64,000 bases of DNA from Lithospermum erythrorhizon (taxonomy: Eukaryota > Streptophyta > Magnoliopsida > Boraginales > Boraginaceae): positions 62,001 to 126,000 of the forward strand of contig JADFUC010001001.1 in assembly GCA_019722365.1 (NCBI GenBank), read 5' to 3'. Of this stretch, positions 22,911 to 35,717 are shown piece after piece; positions within the stretch are counted from its first letter, which is position 1, and the number at the start of each line of letters is the position of its first letter. A model generated the notes under the pieces. That model worked only from the letters and a program-made list of their open reading frames with translations. It searched no databases and was not told where the DNA came from. The translations under genes and the position numbers were made by a program.

Positions 22911-25307
22911 TGTAACGGCCCGAGTAAATGCGCCGCGAAGGTTAAGTGGTTATCAATCGCATGCGATGGTTGACACGAAATAACTTTGTTTGAAATTTCA
23001 ATAAAACTTGATAGTTTGATAAAAATGAAATAGTTCGAAAGTTCCGCGATGTTTAGTAAAAGTTTAGCAAGTAAAAGTGGCGTCGCTGTCCAAATTTAAA
23101 ATGCAAGTTGTCGTAACGTTGAAGCCCAAATGCACCATAAAAAACAAAATCTGAGTTTGAGTACACCCAGTATAAATTAGTAGAAAAGATGACTGGCGGA
23201 TCTAGCAGCGTCTACCGCCCAAGAACAAGCAGCGGCTCGCGAACTCGGCCCGACTTCGCGTCGCTGGCGCCTGTCGGAGGTTGGAAGAGTGGCTTCGATA
23301 AACGAGTGGAAGCATTAAATCAGTTGGTAAGCTTTAGCGCCCGAATGAGGTGCATGACAAAAGATATAGGCATAGCGATAAAGTTATATATCATTATAAT
23401 AGAGGCGACATCTTAAATATCATCATAATAATAACCATTGTCAGCGTATGTGATTTAGAGGTCGACTATTGTTATTCGCGTATTATTTCGGGGAACAACG
23501 CGTCGCGTAATCAAAGCAAGTAAAAGATCATAAATTCTCAGCCAACGATATCTACGCCCCGCGACCATAAAATACGAGACTCTCAAAAAATGAAACCATA
23601 ACATTATCAACATTTCAAGCTGGTGACATCTTTGATATTGACACCGTACAAGATAATCTTGTAATGATAATTGTACCCGACATTTATATAATGTCCTTGC
23701 CTTTTCGGCGGGCTTCGCCCATAATATAATATTATGTTACTATCCGCTTTTCGACGAACTCGCCAGCTCCCCATGCTAGTATCGTATCCTTTACGGCCAT
23801 TCGCCACCGATCGCCCCGTATCGCGTGCGCACAGGCGACTCTGCGCATCGACTGAAGCGGCAGCGTCTTAATATGGTGCTTAGTACCTACATGAAATAAC
23901 GTGACCAAATAATACGGCTTGTCGCGGCATCTGGAAGCCGTGAAAAAACATAACCATACACGGCCTAGTTAGTATGCATAGCATTACAACAATCTCATAT
24001 AAAACATACAACCATGTATCATGTCGCCCCGTCATCTATTCAACGTTCGCCAAGCTTCTGGTCGCTATCATATTAATTCATAAGACAATTATGTAACCAC
24101 GTGTATCTATTTATATCGAAGTTCCAGCAACGCAAATAATATTACCGAGTAATGAATCCCTTTGGCTAATTACATTTAGCGCAGAAATCGTCGTCTGAGC
24201 GCTTTCCGCGTTTGAGTCCCAATCAAAACACGAGAGAAATGCGATTACTACAAACTTCGTTGTAAAGTGCTTTTTAACAAATTTTAGTACGGTGGCCTCT
24301 TTGGGTAAAGAATATTCTTAACTAGTTAAGCTTAAGCGATAGAAGCTAAGCGACAAGATTTCAACAAACCCTTTAGAAAGTAACCATTTGGGCCCCTACA
24401 ATGTCATTTCTAACACTTTAGACAGTTTTAATCAATCCAAAATATCAACTTTTCTAACTAACTAAACCCATTTCTATGACCTTTAACCTGAAAACCCATT
24501 TACTACCCAAATATAATAAAACTAATTTCAGCATATTCGCCACACATGACAAACATAATCGTAATTTTACCCTCGAAAACAACTATAATAAAGGTCAAAA
24601 CAACCGCATACCATTAAAGTTTTTGAAAAAGTCGACGAAGCCAACAAAGTGGTACCAAGCTTCATGACATTTTCTACCCCAATGGAATTATTATCATACG
24701 CATCTTATAATCTGGTGACGATAATTATATCTGTATTAAACCTCAAATCGAAGTCGAACCAATTCACAAAAAAGTCAACATTTCAAAGCATTCAAGAAAT
24801 AAATCAAATTCTAACCCAACTAAAAAATAACTAATTTAAGGCTAGAATCGTTTATATGATATAAATCGAAATACAAAAGATCAAAAAAGTCAAGCCATTC
24901 AGGCTTCATGAAATATTAAAAAGATTTGACCTTTTTACTTTGAATCGAAAAAAAGGATGATGAGAGGCTTCCAAAATTTGAGGTAAAACTGCGAGATGGA
25001 GGAATCGAAGAAAGAAAAATCAAAGAAGGAAAAGGGGAGGTTCGGTAATTTGGTAGGGGGAGGGAGATAGGATTTTGTTCTTAAAGAAGCTTTATTTGGT
25101 ATGTGGGAAGGATGAAGGAAAAAATGAGTTTATGTGGTGGAAGATCGTCGTTTTAGTTTAAGCGTGTCTGCCGATTTAAACTATCCGACTATTAACTTCC
25201 AAGCATCAGCATTTATAATTGATGAAATAAGTGGGTCGATTTACGTTAATTAATTAATAAGCTCGCGTTTTAATTTGTTAATTGATGAATGGTTACCGGT
25301 TATTACA
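22911..25307. mobile_element. Probable solo LTR, 2.4 kb
   Basis: Bounded by TGTAACGGCCCG at 22911 and ...GGTTATTACA ending at 25307 (TG...CA with a TGTAA/TTACA inverted terminus). AATAAT occurs directly outside both ends (22905-22910 and 25308-25313), consistent with a short target duplication, though the site is AT-rich and chance agreement is possible. It is GC-richer than its flanks and has no long ORF. Its segment 24181-25080 aligns with 30710-31560, so the family has a second copy here. With no internal region, a solo LTR left by unequal recombination is the simplest reading. Orientation is unresolved. Confidence 0.6.
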
Positions 25308-25662
25308 AATAATAATTTAAAAATAATGAGAGACAATAAATTAGAGTTAAGACCGCTCTTTGGGATTCATGAGTTTAACTCTTATTAATTACAAAAGAAT
25401 TAAATCATGAGAGTCTATAAATAAATAATATTTAAAATAACATTTAGCTTTAAATTCTATAATAATAATAACATATTTATAGGGGTTAAAAAATGATTAT
25501 AGATATTTAGAAGTAAACATAATTAAAAATAGCTCTAAAAAGATTCCATAACTATTGATAATAAGATTATTTGCCAAAAACTACAATAATAATTCAAATA
25601 TAACATAAAATATAATTTTAAAAATAATGAGAGTAAATAAATAAAATGAGATTAGAGAAAAC
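25308..25662. repeat. AT-rich repeat, right of LTR insertion
   Basis: Continuation of the AT-rich tract interrupted by the LTR. It shares the TTTAGCTTTAAA block with 22855 and leads into the first ~0.95 kb monomer. Confidence 0.5.
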
Positions 25663-27710
25663 TTTTGATGATGAAAGGTAATAAAAATAAAAAAAGTTAA
25701 ATATAAATAAATAAAAATACATCCTTTTAGTTAATTAAAATGAGATTATAATTTATGCTTGCAGTGGTCAATTCAAATAATGATTATCAGTAGCGGTTGC
25801 GGGTTCTTTCAGTTAAAAAATAATGATTATCGAACTTCTGACAATAACTAAATAATAATGAGAATTAAAAATCATTAAACATAAAAATACCTCGTGAAGA
25901 AGTTACAACTTTATGTTACATGACTCTATTGAATAATCAAAATAAATAATCATGTTTATATTATTACTTCACTCTAATTATGTTTCTTCCATTTTATGTT
26001 AAAACTAAATTACTCAGCATAAAACAAATTACAAAGCTGATATTGACCGCGGCCGTTGTTAGGAGAATTAAAATAAATAATTATATTTATGTATTTACTT
26101 AGCGATACCTCACATTAAAATGTTTGAAAGTTACGTGATTACCGTTATTCCGCCTTATCAAAGTTCACGCAAAATAGCGTATTATTTGTTACGTAAATAC
26201 CCGTTATTTTTATCTCTTGGGTATTATGTAATTTCAACGTCATAACTCAAATAGTAGAAAAGGTGCAATATCAACTTTATTTATTTTCTTAGAATGATTC
26301 GTATCGTGTTGTTAGCGGGTTTAGATGAAGAAACAAAGAACTTCCAGGGACATTATAATTCGGCCGAATTTACATATACCGGCCAATTTAATAGTGCTTA
26401 GGTAACTTTTAAAATCTGTTATATTCTTTAAACAATTATTCTAGATGAAGAATTATATTACCCGGTATGTTTTCCTCGACTCTATTAAAACATAAATATC
26501 GATGAAAGACAATGGAAGATGTCAATACATTTTTATAGTTTCATTAAATATTTAAATGAATAAACGAAAATATTCATTGTGGTTTGATGTTTACATTTAA
26601 TCACTTTTGTTTTACTGAGAGTTAACATTGAAGTTGTTATACTTTTGATGGTGGTAATAAAAACCAAAAAGTTGAATATAAATAAATACAAAAAATACAT
26701 CCTTTTGAATTAACTAAAATGAAATTATAATTTATGCATGTAAGTGATCAATTCAAATAATTGTTATCAAACTATAATAATAATTAAATAATAATGAGAA
26801 TTAAAAATTATTAAACATAAAAATACCTCTTGAAGAAGTCACAATTTGATGTTACATGATTCTATTAGATAATTAAAATAAATAATTGTATTTATGTTAT
26901 TACTTCATTCTGAGTATTGCTTTCGTAATTAAATATTTGAAAGTTACATGATTCTCATTATTCCAACTTTTGAGAGTTACACTACCAATATTGAAGAATT
27001 AAATTAAATAATTAAAATTATCTATTTATTTCATAAATAACTCACATTAAAATATTTGGAAGTTACATGACTCTCATTATTTCAACTTTTTCATAGTTAC
27101 ACAAAAAATAAGATATTATTTATTTTATAAATACTCATTATTTTATACTAGGTATTATGCAATTTCTCTGACGTACCTCGAATACGGAGAAAGAATCCCT
27201 GATATCAAATTTTATTCATTTTCTTAAAATAATTTGCATATATGTTAGCTATTTTGGAGTAAACACCAAAAAAGCGAAGGACGATATATTTATGGCAACT
27301 ACATATCTGGTAAAATTAATAATTTTAGGTAATTTCTCGAAATACCATTTCTATTAACTTCTTGAGCCATTATTATAGTTCAGATTATATTATCGATATC
27401 TTTTAAACTTTATTAAAACAATAAATAAATGAAAAGAAACGGCGAAAAGAGATGCCAAGACATTTTTTAAATTTTCATCAAACATTTAGATGAATAAACG
27501 AAAATATTTATTATAGTTTGATGATTACATTTAATTGATTTTATTTTACTAAGATTTAATATTGATGTTCTCATACTTTTGATGATAGTAATAGATATAA
27601 AAGATTTGAATATAAATAAATATGAAAAATACATCATTTTGAATTAAATAAAATAAGATTATAATTTATGTATGTAAGTGATCAAGTCAAATAATTAACT
27701 GTAAGACCGT
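25663..27710. repeat. Long-monomer tandem repeat, ~0.93-0.98 kb
   Basis: Equivalent points (TTTTGATGATG/TTTTGATGGTG) recur at 25663, 26643 and 27577, giving two full monomers (980 and 934 bp) and a partial third. Shared blocks include AATACATCCTTTTGAATTAA, AGTGATCAATTCAAATAAT, ATAATGAGAATTAAAAAT, and the AATATTTGGAAGTTACATGA motif, which occurs twice within monomer 2. Monomer 1 carries extra GC-rich inserts (near 25790-25845 and 26047-26065). No protein-coding frame is present. Confidence 0.7.
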
Positions 27711-28195
27711 CAACTTATACTAAATGATGAGAGAACTCCCAAAATTTCTTTCGCAAAATTTATGAGATTTTTTATATACTCAATATTTATAAATCTTAAA
27801 AATTAACTCATTTTCTAAGATTCTACATACTTTTCTTAGATTCTACATACTTGTAATAATAATGTTTATGAATTTTTAATTGGGTAACAATCATATACAA
27901 ATACTCTCAGAATGAAGTATAATACTATTTATTAGTGTAATTTCATATACATGTACTTATTATGATGAATTTAACTATTAAAAGATGAAAATATTGTTTT
28001 CAGAAAAAAATATCTCTTTTAACTCCAAATATAAACTACTATGACAACTTAAAACACACATTTAATAAGAAATACTTTGAAGTTTGGAATATATCAATAG
28101 TTATCATGATAGAAAAGTCTAATAATAAATATTTAAACAAAAGTATAATAATGATTTTTTATATTAAATCATATTTTTATTTTGATAATGAAGTA
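27711..28195. other. AT-rich, nothing recognised
   Basis: Diverges from the preceding monomer after AAATAATTAACTG and shows no ORF or repeat match. Confidence 0.35.
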
Positions 28196-29824
28196 TAAGA
28201 CCTCATCGCCAATATTATACCCAGAGACTATTTTAAAATTAAATTATAAGTTGTAAATTCGTTATTATACCGAGCGCCGTATTGGCTAGTAATTATTATT
28301 GTCGAGACCTATAATGTTATAACGTACATGGGTGAGCCCCCAGAGTTGGGACCGTCATCAGCCTGAATAAGCAGTCGCCGTGATGAATACTTGAAAAAGA
28401 AATACTTCGTTAACGTGATAATAAAATAATACAACTAGTCCATCGAATTGAACCCTTGACACCACCTTCTTGAAAAGTATAATATAAATACAACATCAAA
28501 GAATTTGTTTTAGTAATAATTTATTAAGTACAACATAAACTCAAAGAAAATAAAATATGGTATTTGAGGTCTTGAAGCCACCATCGCTTGGCTTCAGCGG
28601 ATACGCGGCTACTTGGACAATTACATCTCGGTTATCCACATGACAACCTAGGCATAAAAGCATCGCCCATAGGAAGCAGGGAGGTAAGCTAAGATGATTG
28701 AAACAAAAATCATGAGTTAACTTCCTAACGTTCTATCTGATCCGGGATAAGTCGAGACCGCACCTATTTAAAGACTATATACCTCGAGAGCTATATTTTA
28801 TAATACTCTTCGCCTGATATAGATATTTCCTTAATGGCTTTCCAACTAACACCGATAACTGCGTCAGCGTCGACAAGCTGCTATGATGCCATAAATCCTG
28901 AGTTATCTACTGTTGGTATGTCTTTAAAAAGTATATCTAATTACCGATATAATATACGCTCAAACATACACAAGCTCAAACATATATAGCAACATCGCCT
29001 TCGAATCACTTAACTTCAACCCAGCTTGTCTTTACTTCACGCTTAAAGTCTTCACGATTATAATTAAATACAGCACTCACATGATATCATGTTTGTGCCA
29101 AGACCCTCCAAAATCATATCGTTATCTTAATTCAAGCCAGGCGGCGTATATCTTGCTGAGATAACTTAAGTGCGAATTATCTCCCAAATTCTTCATTTAG
29201 TTTCTGAGACTTATTCACCTTAATGGTATGGCTTGTCATTAGGTTAGACCGTTATACTAACACGTTTGAATCCAACTTACTTTGTATATACAAATATCGC
29301 CAAACATTATCTATAGTTGGCATAAATATCGGTTTATAATTTTTTATACTTATTACCCTCGTTCAAAGTTATCCTGAAACCATTAACCAACTCAAATTTT
29401 AACCTTAAAGAATGTATAAGTTATACTGACCTAGGATCCACAAAGAAAAATCGGATCATATTATCGATAATCAACCCCGAGAAAGGTAATTCGACATAAT
29501 TTCATGAGAACTAGCCTCTAGTATAATTAGCCTGATGTTCATAACCAATAAGCGAGTCATAAAACAAATTATACAACACCATAGAACTTTAAGCAACGTA
29601 AGCGAGATATAATACAAAGTCTCGATAAGGTACCATCGGCCGAATAAATCACGGGGCAATGGCGACTTCTGCTTTCACAGTAAATTGACCTACATCTCGT
29701 ATCTCCGCCTTCATACTGACCTCCCAATGCGCGTATGCTGCTCCGTCTACACGAGGAATGGGCCAATCGCTGATAAACCTTGCACTTATCTCAAGTAGTA
29801 TAAAGCCCGGCATAGCAATGCGCC

Positions 29825-30150
29825 GCAGCCAAGTGATAATAGATCTCGCGCTGCGCTTATACCAAGTATAAGGCCACTTCTTGAAACAATGCGCCTGCCA
29901 AAGTGGTATAGATACAACACGCCGCATTATACGAAGTATAAGGCGGCAGGCAATGCACATAGCAAAGTGATAATAGATCTCGCTTTGCATTTATCTCACC
30001 GAAGTATATAAGGCCCAGCCTTGAAACCGATCGCGTAACAAGAGTGATAATAGATCTCATTTGCTTATACGAGCATAGGCCCAGCTATGATGCACGCAAA
30101 GTGATAATAGATCTCGGCTGCACTTATGCGAAGTATAAGACCAACATCGT
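29825..30150. repeat. Subrepeat array with cttatac/gtataag dyads
   Basis: About four units of 60-115 bp share AGTGATAATAGATCTCGC, then a short inverted repeat (CTTATAC-N3-GTATAAG type), then GGCC. Clear dyads lie at 29856-29872, 29926-29942 and 30123-30139; two further units carry broken versions near 29990 and 30064. Tandem subrepeats are common in LTRs of plant gypsy elements. The conserved dyad in each unit is the unusual part. Confidence 0.7.
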
Positions 30151-30324
30151 CACATATCCTACAAGGAAGGAGAGTCGCTTTAACCAGCAATCATCGACTA
30201 TAGGGTCGTGTTCTAATACTCGAGTCACCTGGTCGCGTAACTCGACCCAGCGCCTCAACCAATAACTACTACACTCTCCAGAGCAATATCCAAGGCACAC
30301 AATTAAAATATCTCGCAATCATAA

Positions 30325-30465
30325 ATCAATCACAACCGTCGACAAGGCCACAGAAATACATAAGTGCCGACAAAGGTACAAAAATACAACGTGCCGACAA
30401 GGCCACAAAGATACAATTTGCGATAAAGATACGAGAAATGAAATGCCGACAAGGCCCACGGAAGA
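30325..30465. repeat. GCCGACAAGG minisatellite
   Basis: Four to five ~36 bp units with core (G)TGCCGACAAGGCCACA followed by GATACAA. A further short tandem (AATCCCTTAA/AATCGCTTAA) follows at about 30540-30600. Confidence 0.65.
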
Positions 30466-33341
30466 CAAGAACATAGGTTGAGGTGAGCTATTCTTTTACC
30501 TCAAGCAAATCTTCAACTCCGTCGCTGATATCACAACATGAATCCCTTAATCACGGGTTAATGCCATAATATGAATCGCTTAACGCGATTATCTCGCTAA
30601 TATAAATCATAATCCTCGATACGCATGTCAAAATAAGTTTCATGAGAAAACACGAATTAAAATATAGAACATAATATATGAAGGGTTCAATCGTGAGATT
30701 TGTACTCACGCAGTTGCCGTAAAAGCGTCCCGTCTGTCGATCCAGTTGCCTTTATGCGATTCGCGTCCTAATCAAAAGCGCCCGAAAATAAAATTACTAC
30801 TCACGACAAATTTTAACCGCTTATCTTAAGTAAATCCATGATCGATATGCGCCCAGCAAAATACTTGACATTTTCAACCAATTTCCAATCAACCCGATAC
30901 CGCCGACTTTCCCTGACTAATCAGGCATTTCTATGACCTGAATCCCACAGCTTGGTTTCTTGCTAAAAATCACCCAAAATTAATTTGACATATATTCTTC
31001 CAATGACTATCTTCGTAATTTTACCTCGAACAATGTGATAACGGTCCGATAACATATTTATACTATGACACATTTTAGAAAAAGTCAAGCCCAAAATCAA
31101 CTCAAAAGTCAACTCGGCTATAGCAACACTTCTGCCTAATTATCGATTATAAATGACTCTTATATTATAATCTAAGCCTAAACAATAATTATATTCAATA
31201 ATATCGCAAAAACCAAGTCAACCCCGAAAATTCCAAAGTCCAACGGCCCAAAAGCATTAGAAATTCACATCAAACCACGATATTTCAACTCAAGAATAAC
31301 TAGTGAGAACCCGATAATCGGTGGGCAATAAAAATCAAATTACAAAAGTCAACTAAAAAAGTCAATTCAGGCGATCTCCCAAAATATTCAATAAGATGAA
31401 CCTTTTTTACCTTGAAGCAGCGAAGGGCGATGAGGCTACCAAAAATTTGAGGTCAGCTCATGAATGGAAGAGAAATCGAAGAAAAAAATAAAGGGGAGGG
31501 TTCTTGCGTGCGCCGCGTGAAGGAGATGAGGGGAAATGGGTTTGGGGGTTTTAAACTATTGGTGATTAAGTAAGTGGGTTGGGCCCGATAGTCCAACCGG
31601 TGAAAAACGAACATTTATCGATCGATCCTACCGTTTAATTTATCTCGACAGCCGTACCCGAACATTAACATTCACATCCTCAAATTATATTACCACCCAA
31701 ATAATATCATTTTCATTCGATTACAACTTTAAAATTTTAAATACGAAATGTACTTCAAGCTGACTAATCGGATTTGTATTTTCCTTATTGACTTCAAATT
31801 TTTTCCTCGAAATACTCCACCGAGCAACTAGTATACTATTGATAATATTAGTAAAGACGGGTTATTAATCTACTTATAAAATTTCGTCGCCGAAATTTCT
31901 TCAAACTTCGCGCAATACCACGACTCTCTACTCAACTACTTCTTATTATATAGTATCATAATACGCTTGATTTCAAACGATCCGTCGCGTATTTACCTTT
32001 AACTTTATACTCATACTTTATATAACCTCAAATTGGCTGTGATCCATAAATACTCTTAAAACTCTGTCCATGACACCAAATTTTACTATCACGCATTTGT
32101 TAACAATTTCACCTTGAATTCGCAACTAATATTAACTTCTTGATTTATGGTTATGAGTCTTATACCTCACGGAAATCTTATGGTTTATTGACATGCAAAT
32201 TTCGCAACAACTTCGCTACTAAATTAATCTTATCGGTGCATGCGCCGGTCATATCTGTCCCCAATCGTAACGCTTTAATAAACCCCACATTCAACTCCGC
32301 TGACCCCTTGATCGGCTTTATCAATTCTAGCTCCCGCGGGTTTATAACTCAATAAGTCCCTCTTTGTTTAATTCTCCAGCTATATATAGATCCTTTACAG
32401 CTAAGACACGTTATTCGTGTGTCTTGTTCTCTTTCTAAGTACTTCTTAAATGCGTTGTCGACTCGTCGCCTAAATGTTCCACACCGTCCCAATCATGATC
32501 TTTATCACTCACAGAGATTAAACTTCTATTTTCATGCTTGTCTGTATTGACTTACTCGCTATACATCCTCACAAAATCCGTATTCAGCAGACAGTGTATT
32601 ATTTACACACAATATTATTTATCCCCCGATTACTCCAGAAGTATCTGGGCCAGATAATTGTTTAAAGAGATGAAAATGTATACCACAGTCGAATCTTTAA
32701 ATCATGAAATCAAACACTTAAAATCCTCCTCAACTAACCTTTTAATACCACTTAGCTTATCGCTTCCAAATTGACAGAATCATAACTAGATATAAATCAT
32801 GCCGTAAATTCTAAAACATATTCATCGCATCGTCTCGGTTTGACCAGTTTAGTCTAGAGCCAACCGTACTTATATGAGTAAACTCCTCGATCCACGAACC
32901 ACTTTATTAATGGATGAACTCAAGAAACTCTTTTCTTCATTATTTTTCGATTTGTATCGCTGATCAACCCTTAGTTTCTTATAATCCACGCATCTTATTT
33001 AATAGGTATCATGCCCTCAAACCAATTGATATTTCTAGTTTAAACACCTCGGCATTATAGAAACATTATATTAATGCTTAACGACTCTGTCTATATTTTC
33101 CTCTAACAAATCTCAGGTATCCTCTGCCGCCTTGATTATTAAGACCTACCGATATATAATTCCCCCGATATCTCATAATATTACCCGATATCATACATGT
33201 GTTAAACCGTTCGTGTCTTGTTTATTATAACCCATTAAATATATCTCATGACACGTCGATGTGATCTACATTGATGTAACTTTCATTAAGTTTCTGATAA
33301 AAGACATACTTGTTAAGACTATAAATTATAAATTAAAACCT

Positions 33342-34203
33342 CAGGGTGTTTAATTTAAAAGTATTAATATTTAGAAAGCTTAATTAATTCGGTACTTAAT
33401 TTATTAAGTTTGTTTGTTAATGAATTATTTTAAATTACTTAATTTATTAAGTACTTATCAAAATCTAACAAAGATTTTAAACTAAATTCTCTCTACATTT
33501 TCTTCCTGCTTAAAAAAACCAAAAGTGATAAAATTCCAATTGCCTATATACATGAATTCTCTTACATTTCGCCAACCCTTACATTATTATTATTATTACT
33601 ATAATAATAATAATATCTAAATAATGACAAAAATAAAAATAATATTAATAAAAATAATAATAATAATAATAATAATAAAATAAAAATAAAAATAATAACA
33701 ATAAAAATAAAAATAACAATAAAATAATAAAAATAATAAAATATTAACCATGAATAATAAAAATAAAAATAAAAATAAGAAGAAAAATAATAATAATAAT
33801 AAATATAATAATAATATTAATAAAAATTACTAATAAAAAATATAATAATAAGAATAAAAATAAAGAATAATAATAATAATCATAAAAATAAAAAAATTTA
33901 AATAATAAGAATGGTAAAAATAATAAAAATAATGAAAAATAATAATAATAGTAATATAAACATAATAATAAAAATTAATAATAAAAATAATAATAATAAT
34001 AAAATAAAATAATAATAATATTAATAATATCAATAAATAAAAATAATAATAATAGAAAAATAATATAAAAACTATAATAATTAAAAAATAATAATAATAA
34101 AAGGATAATAATAGTAAAAATAATAATAAAATAAAAACCTGATAATAATACATTAATAATAAATAATAATGAAATAATAATAATAATAATAATAAAATAA
34201 TTA

Positions 34204-34263
<60 letters not shown>
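33342..34263. repeat. Dispersed repeat ending in (AAT)n, copy 2
   Basis: Head CAGGGTGTTT at 33342, then TTAATTAATTCGGTACTTAA and TTAAGTACTTATCAAAATC, then ~680 bp of AAT/AATA ending in a pure run at about 34212-34262. It matches copy 1 at 9197-10000 in order and spacing. Long minus-strand frames here are poly-Tyr/Ile artefacts of the repeat and not genes. Confidence 0.65.
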
Positions 34264-34265
<2 letters not shown>

Positions 34266-34304
34266 TATGAAGTTAAACTTCATTATAAAATACATTGAAC
34301 AAGG

Positions 34305-34825
34305 TGTGTTGCTTCGGTCCGATACAAAGAATAACGCTGGAATTACTTGAGTGTGTTGGAGATGGGCTTTATCTTGTCGATATTTCATGGGCGAATCGGA
34401 AATCTGGGCTACCGTTAGCGTTGTGTGGTGAGTGGATATCCTTACAGGAGGTATGACTCGTTGGGCCTTAGGCAGGAACTTAGAGCAGCCGATAAGAGCT
34501 TTTACCTCGAGCAGTGAGTGATCTCACAGGGTCGCGGAGTTCGTGAAAGTGGTAGGGGACCGACCATAGGCAAATATGATCCAGCTGCTTGATTCAATAG
34601 GCGAAAAAGTACTAAGAGGTGCAGAATGGTGAAATAATACCGATATTTAAGTAGCGATTACAAAACATGTCTGGGCTTAGGTAGTCATGCATGTGACACG
34701 TGTCCCATGACAACTGTAGATGGGCTGTTATTGTACTAATCCAGTATGCGAATGGGTTGAACAGTCCACTTCCGTACAATTCGCTAATTCTTATAAATAT
34801 ATTTAGAGAACATTTTCTTCCCACA
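34305..34825 (-). repeat. Left (3') LTR of the gypsy element
   Basis: Aligns with 42661-43209 as listed for the element. The right edge (internal side) is set by CA at 34824-34825, equivalent to 43208-43209. The left edge near 34305 is less certain because similarity fades. Confidence 0.65.
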
Positions 34826-35717
34826 TCAATTGCCCAATTATTTCTTGTGTAATCAACATTCTTGATATCTTAAGAATGTATGAATAAGGAATAAGTTCTT
34901 TTTTTGAGGATAGTAAATCCGGCTTTGTATGATCTGCGAGTGTATGAGAGAGAGTATCCTTATGTTATGCTAGCGAATCCACACTGCTTCGGTCCTCGAG
35001 TCGTCTTGGTTATTGAGGGGCGGCTTCGTCCAGCGAGTTCCAGCACACCAAATTGGCGGTTAATGACAAAGGGACCTCGAAAATTATGCCCGGTTATAAT
35101 GATATCATGTCTCCTCTTCCTATAAAAGGTACTTTCTTTTTCACTTTTTGTACTTTCATTTCCGCCTAGTATAAAATTTCTAACTTCCTCACAAATCTTC
35201 TTGACCCTGCTTGATTATTTAGGTTCTTTGAGTCCACTGTTAATTCCTTGTGCTTGATAACCGGGCTTAACTTTCTTAGTGCGTTCTTACCGTAACTTAG
35301 TAGGTATCTTGTTTTTCTGATTTTGTGTAATTTGCACGGTGCCCTGTGTTATTGACTCATGCATAATAACTGTTTCTTCTTCTGGTATATTGTTGAAATT
35401 TGGGGGTAATTTGTTGTTATAACTATTTTCTTAGGGATTGTTTGTCTAGTAATTCCTATAATTGCTGTAATTCCTAGTGTAGTCCTTGAGACTTGTGCTT
35501 GAGTTTGATATGCCCATGGTTGGATTCTGAGTGTGTATTGTTTTTGTATTCGTTATTTCGATTGTTCATATTATTTAACTTTGGTTGAGACTGTCGGTGG
35601 AGTGTGAGGGACGGTTAGTGTTTTGGAGAGCGTATTTTGACCATCACTTGTGAGGTTATGCTTTACCACTTTAACTTGATCGGCTCGTGATCGTTCTTTG
35701 TTCTTTTGACAGATAAA

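Larger units (their letters stand above)
28196..33341. mobile_element. Decayed LTR-retroelement sequence
   Basis: A GC-richer, CG-containing 5 kb with no long ORF. Part of it (30710-31560) aligns with the interior of the probable solo LTR at 24181-25080, sharing ATTTCTATGACCT, CGTAATTTTACC, AAAAGTCAA blocks and a terminal AATCGAAGAAA...GGGGAGG run. It also contains two arrays of short subrepeats, annotated separately. The sequence at 31700-33340 is similarly composed but matches nothing I can identify. Element ends and orientation could not be fixed. Confidence 0.5.

Noticed and set aside
29856..30139. Resemblance of the dyads to loxP-type recombination sites
   Set aside because: Only the TATAC-GAA-GTATA-like core is similar. 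The spacer is 3 bp instead of 8 and no recombinase is present, so I treat it as coincidence.
29649..30318. Overlapping ORFs of 64-113 codons on both strands
   Set aside because: They lie over the dyad-bearing subrepeat array, and the repeated peptide motifs only mirror the DNA repeats.
30325..30465. Regularly spaced direct repeats that might suggest CRISPR
   Set aside because: Units are imperfect, without unique equal-length spacers, and the DNA is plant nuclear.
33830..34388. Long minus-strand ORFs rich in Tyr/Ile/Leu/Phe
   Set aside because: They are translations of the AAT/AATA repeat tract (ATT, TAT, TTA codons) and have no protein signature.
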